Assembly (NCBI RefSeq): GCF_042682915.1
Contig: NZ_JBHUIW010000010.1
Span: forward strand, 62,001 to 126,000
Source: Rhodoplanes azumiensis
GTDB taxonomy: Bacteria > Pseudomonadota > Alphaproteobacteria > Rhizobiales > Xanthobacteraceae
Length of the DNA stretch: 64,000 nucleotides
Direction of reading: 5' to 3'
How positions within the stretch are numbered: the first letter of the stretch is position 1; each line of letters begins with the position of its first letter. The translations under genes were made by a program, and so were the position numbers. Under the pieces are notes generated by a model. The model saw nothing but the letters and a program-made list of their open reading frames with translations. It was not told the DNA's origin and did no database searches. Of the stretch, positions 63,256-64,000 are shown piece after piece.

Positions 63256-64000
63256 ATGACCGCGATCAGGTCCGGCTCGGATATCGAGGGCACGCGTTTC
63301 GAAGACGAGGCGGCCCCCCGGCAGACGGCGACTGCGGCGACGAAAGCGACGACGGACGCGGTCGGCACGACGCTGCCGGCCGCCGCGCTGGCGCGCGGCC
63401 TGTACGATCCGGCGCTCGAGAAGGACTCCTGCGGCGTCGGCTTCATCGCCGACATCAAGGGCCGCAAGTCGCACCAGATCGTCGCCGACGCGCTCGCGAT
63501 CCTGTGCAACCTCGAGCATCGCGGCGCCGTCGGGGCCGATCCGCGTGCCGGCGACGGCGCCGGCATCCTGGTCCAGATCCCGCACGCCTTCTTCGCCCGC
63601 AAGGCGGCCGAGCTCGGCTTCACGCTGCCGGAGCCGGGCCGCTACGGCGTCGCCCAGGTGTTCCTCCCGCACGACGAGGAGCGCCGAGAGGAGATCATGG
63701 ATCTGGTCCGGGCGCAGGCGCATCGCGAGGGCATGACGGTGCTCGGCTGGCGCGACGTCCCGACCGACAACTCCACGCTCGGCTGGTCGGTGAAGCCGAC
63801 CGAGCCGTTCCACCGCCAGATCTTCATCGGGCTCGGGGGCCGCAAGCTCGACGAGGACACGTTCGAGCGGCGGCTCTACATCCTGCGCAAGACCATCTCG
63901 GGCCTGCTCTACGAGAAGCGCGGCCGCAACACCGCGATGTACTATCCGGTGTCGTTCTCGTGCCGCACCGTGATCTACAAGGGCATGTTCCTGGCCGACC
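63256..64000 (+). CDS. gltB: glutamate synthase large subunit, 3' partial
   Basis: 248 residues before the window ends. After a 48-residue low-complexity N-terminus the glutamine amidotransferase domain starts: GLYDPALEKDSCGVGFIADIKGRKSHQIVADALAILCNLEHRGAVGADPRAGDGAGILVQIPHAFF. The catalytic Cys is in DSCGVGF, preceded by a propeptide that is normally removed. It makes glutamate from glutamine and 2-oxoglutarate with GltD. ATG 63256 has a GAGGG site. The propeptide is longer than usual (about 56 residues before the Cys). Confidence 0.95.
   Translation, partial: MTAIRSGSDIEGTRFEDEAAPRQTATAATKATTDAVGTTLPAAALARGLYDPALEKDSCGVGFIADIKGRKSHQIVADALAILCNLEHRGAVGADPRAGDGAGILVQIPHAFFARKAAELGFTLPEPGRYGVAQVFLPHDEERREEIMDLVRAQAHREGMTVLGWRDVPTDNSTLGWSVKPTEPFHRQIFIGLGGRKLDEDTFERRLYILRKTISGLLYEKRGRNTAMYYPVSFSCRTVIYKGMFLAD

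Overview
The window is chromosomal DNA of very high G+C content from an alphaproteobacterium, most likely of the order Hyphomicrobiales (Rhizobiales). The evidence is the gene order zapE-mdh-sucC-sucD-sucA-sucB-lpdA, several families that are common or restricted in that order (DUF2794, DUF1223, DUF6460, DUF4337, S24-type HTH regulators), a class I lysyl-tRNA synthetase, and dispersed palindromic repeats with a GGAATCCAGC/GCTGGATTCC core. No prophage, insertion sequence, rRNA or CRISPR array was seen. Genus cannot be told from the sequence alone.

Layout. 1-11000: partial DUF1223 protein, DUF2794 protein, two tandem Bax inhibitor-1 (YbhL/YccA-type) membrane proteins, a YbbA/YbbP ABC exporter divergent from the TesA arylesterase, ThpR, a GNAT enzyme and the ZapE ATPase. 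11057-23679: TCA-cycle block mdh, sucC, sucD, sucA, sucB, lpdA, interrupted by accessory genes: a 99-residue membrane protein and a VapBC-like toxin-antitoxin pair between sucC and sucD, a retropepsin-like protease between sucD and sucA, and coiled-coil, LysE and MAPEG genes between sucB and lpdA. 23954-35000: membrane proteins, dapB, gpmI, an Ada-like repair protein with DUF2244, nth, crcB with DUF190, a quinone reductase-like enzyme, an RHH/membrane protein pair, fhs and initiator tRNA-fMet. 35046-41255: CHAD protein, a papain-like exported protease with a DUF4384 tail, and an 1101-residue autotransporter preceded by a CtrA-like site inside a 25-bp inverted repeat. 41393-49463: GlsB-like protein, K+/H+ antiporter, yraN-rsmI divergent from an LpoA-like lipoprotein, aldo/keto reductase, rlmN. 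49618-64000: membrane protein, a glycosyltransferase with an MshEN-like N-terminus, substrate-binding protein, DUF3616 protein, lysS, TauE exporter, a 39-residue lipoprotein, alpha-carbonic anhydrase, S24 regulator, DUF6460 protein, an alpha/beta hydrolase lacking its nucleophile, hsp20 with a heat-shock promoter and a ROSE-like thermometer, a proline-rich protein and the start of gltB.

Most genes are housekeeping. The points that most deserve follow-up are the toxin-antitoxin module inside the suc cluster with its 17-bp palindrome, the sigma-32 promoter plus ROSE-like leader of hsp20, the CtrA-like palindrome before the autotransporter with the neighbouring protease, the structured leader of the Bax inhibitor-1 gene, the Ser-to-Gly hydrolase, and a family of palindromic repeats present five times in 45 kb. 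All function assignments rest on motif and family recognition by eye; no database search was run.
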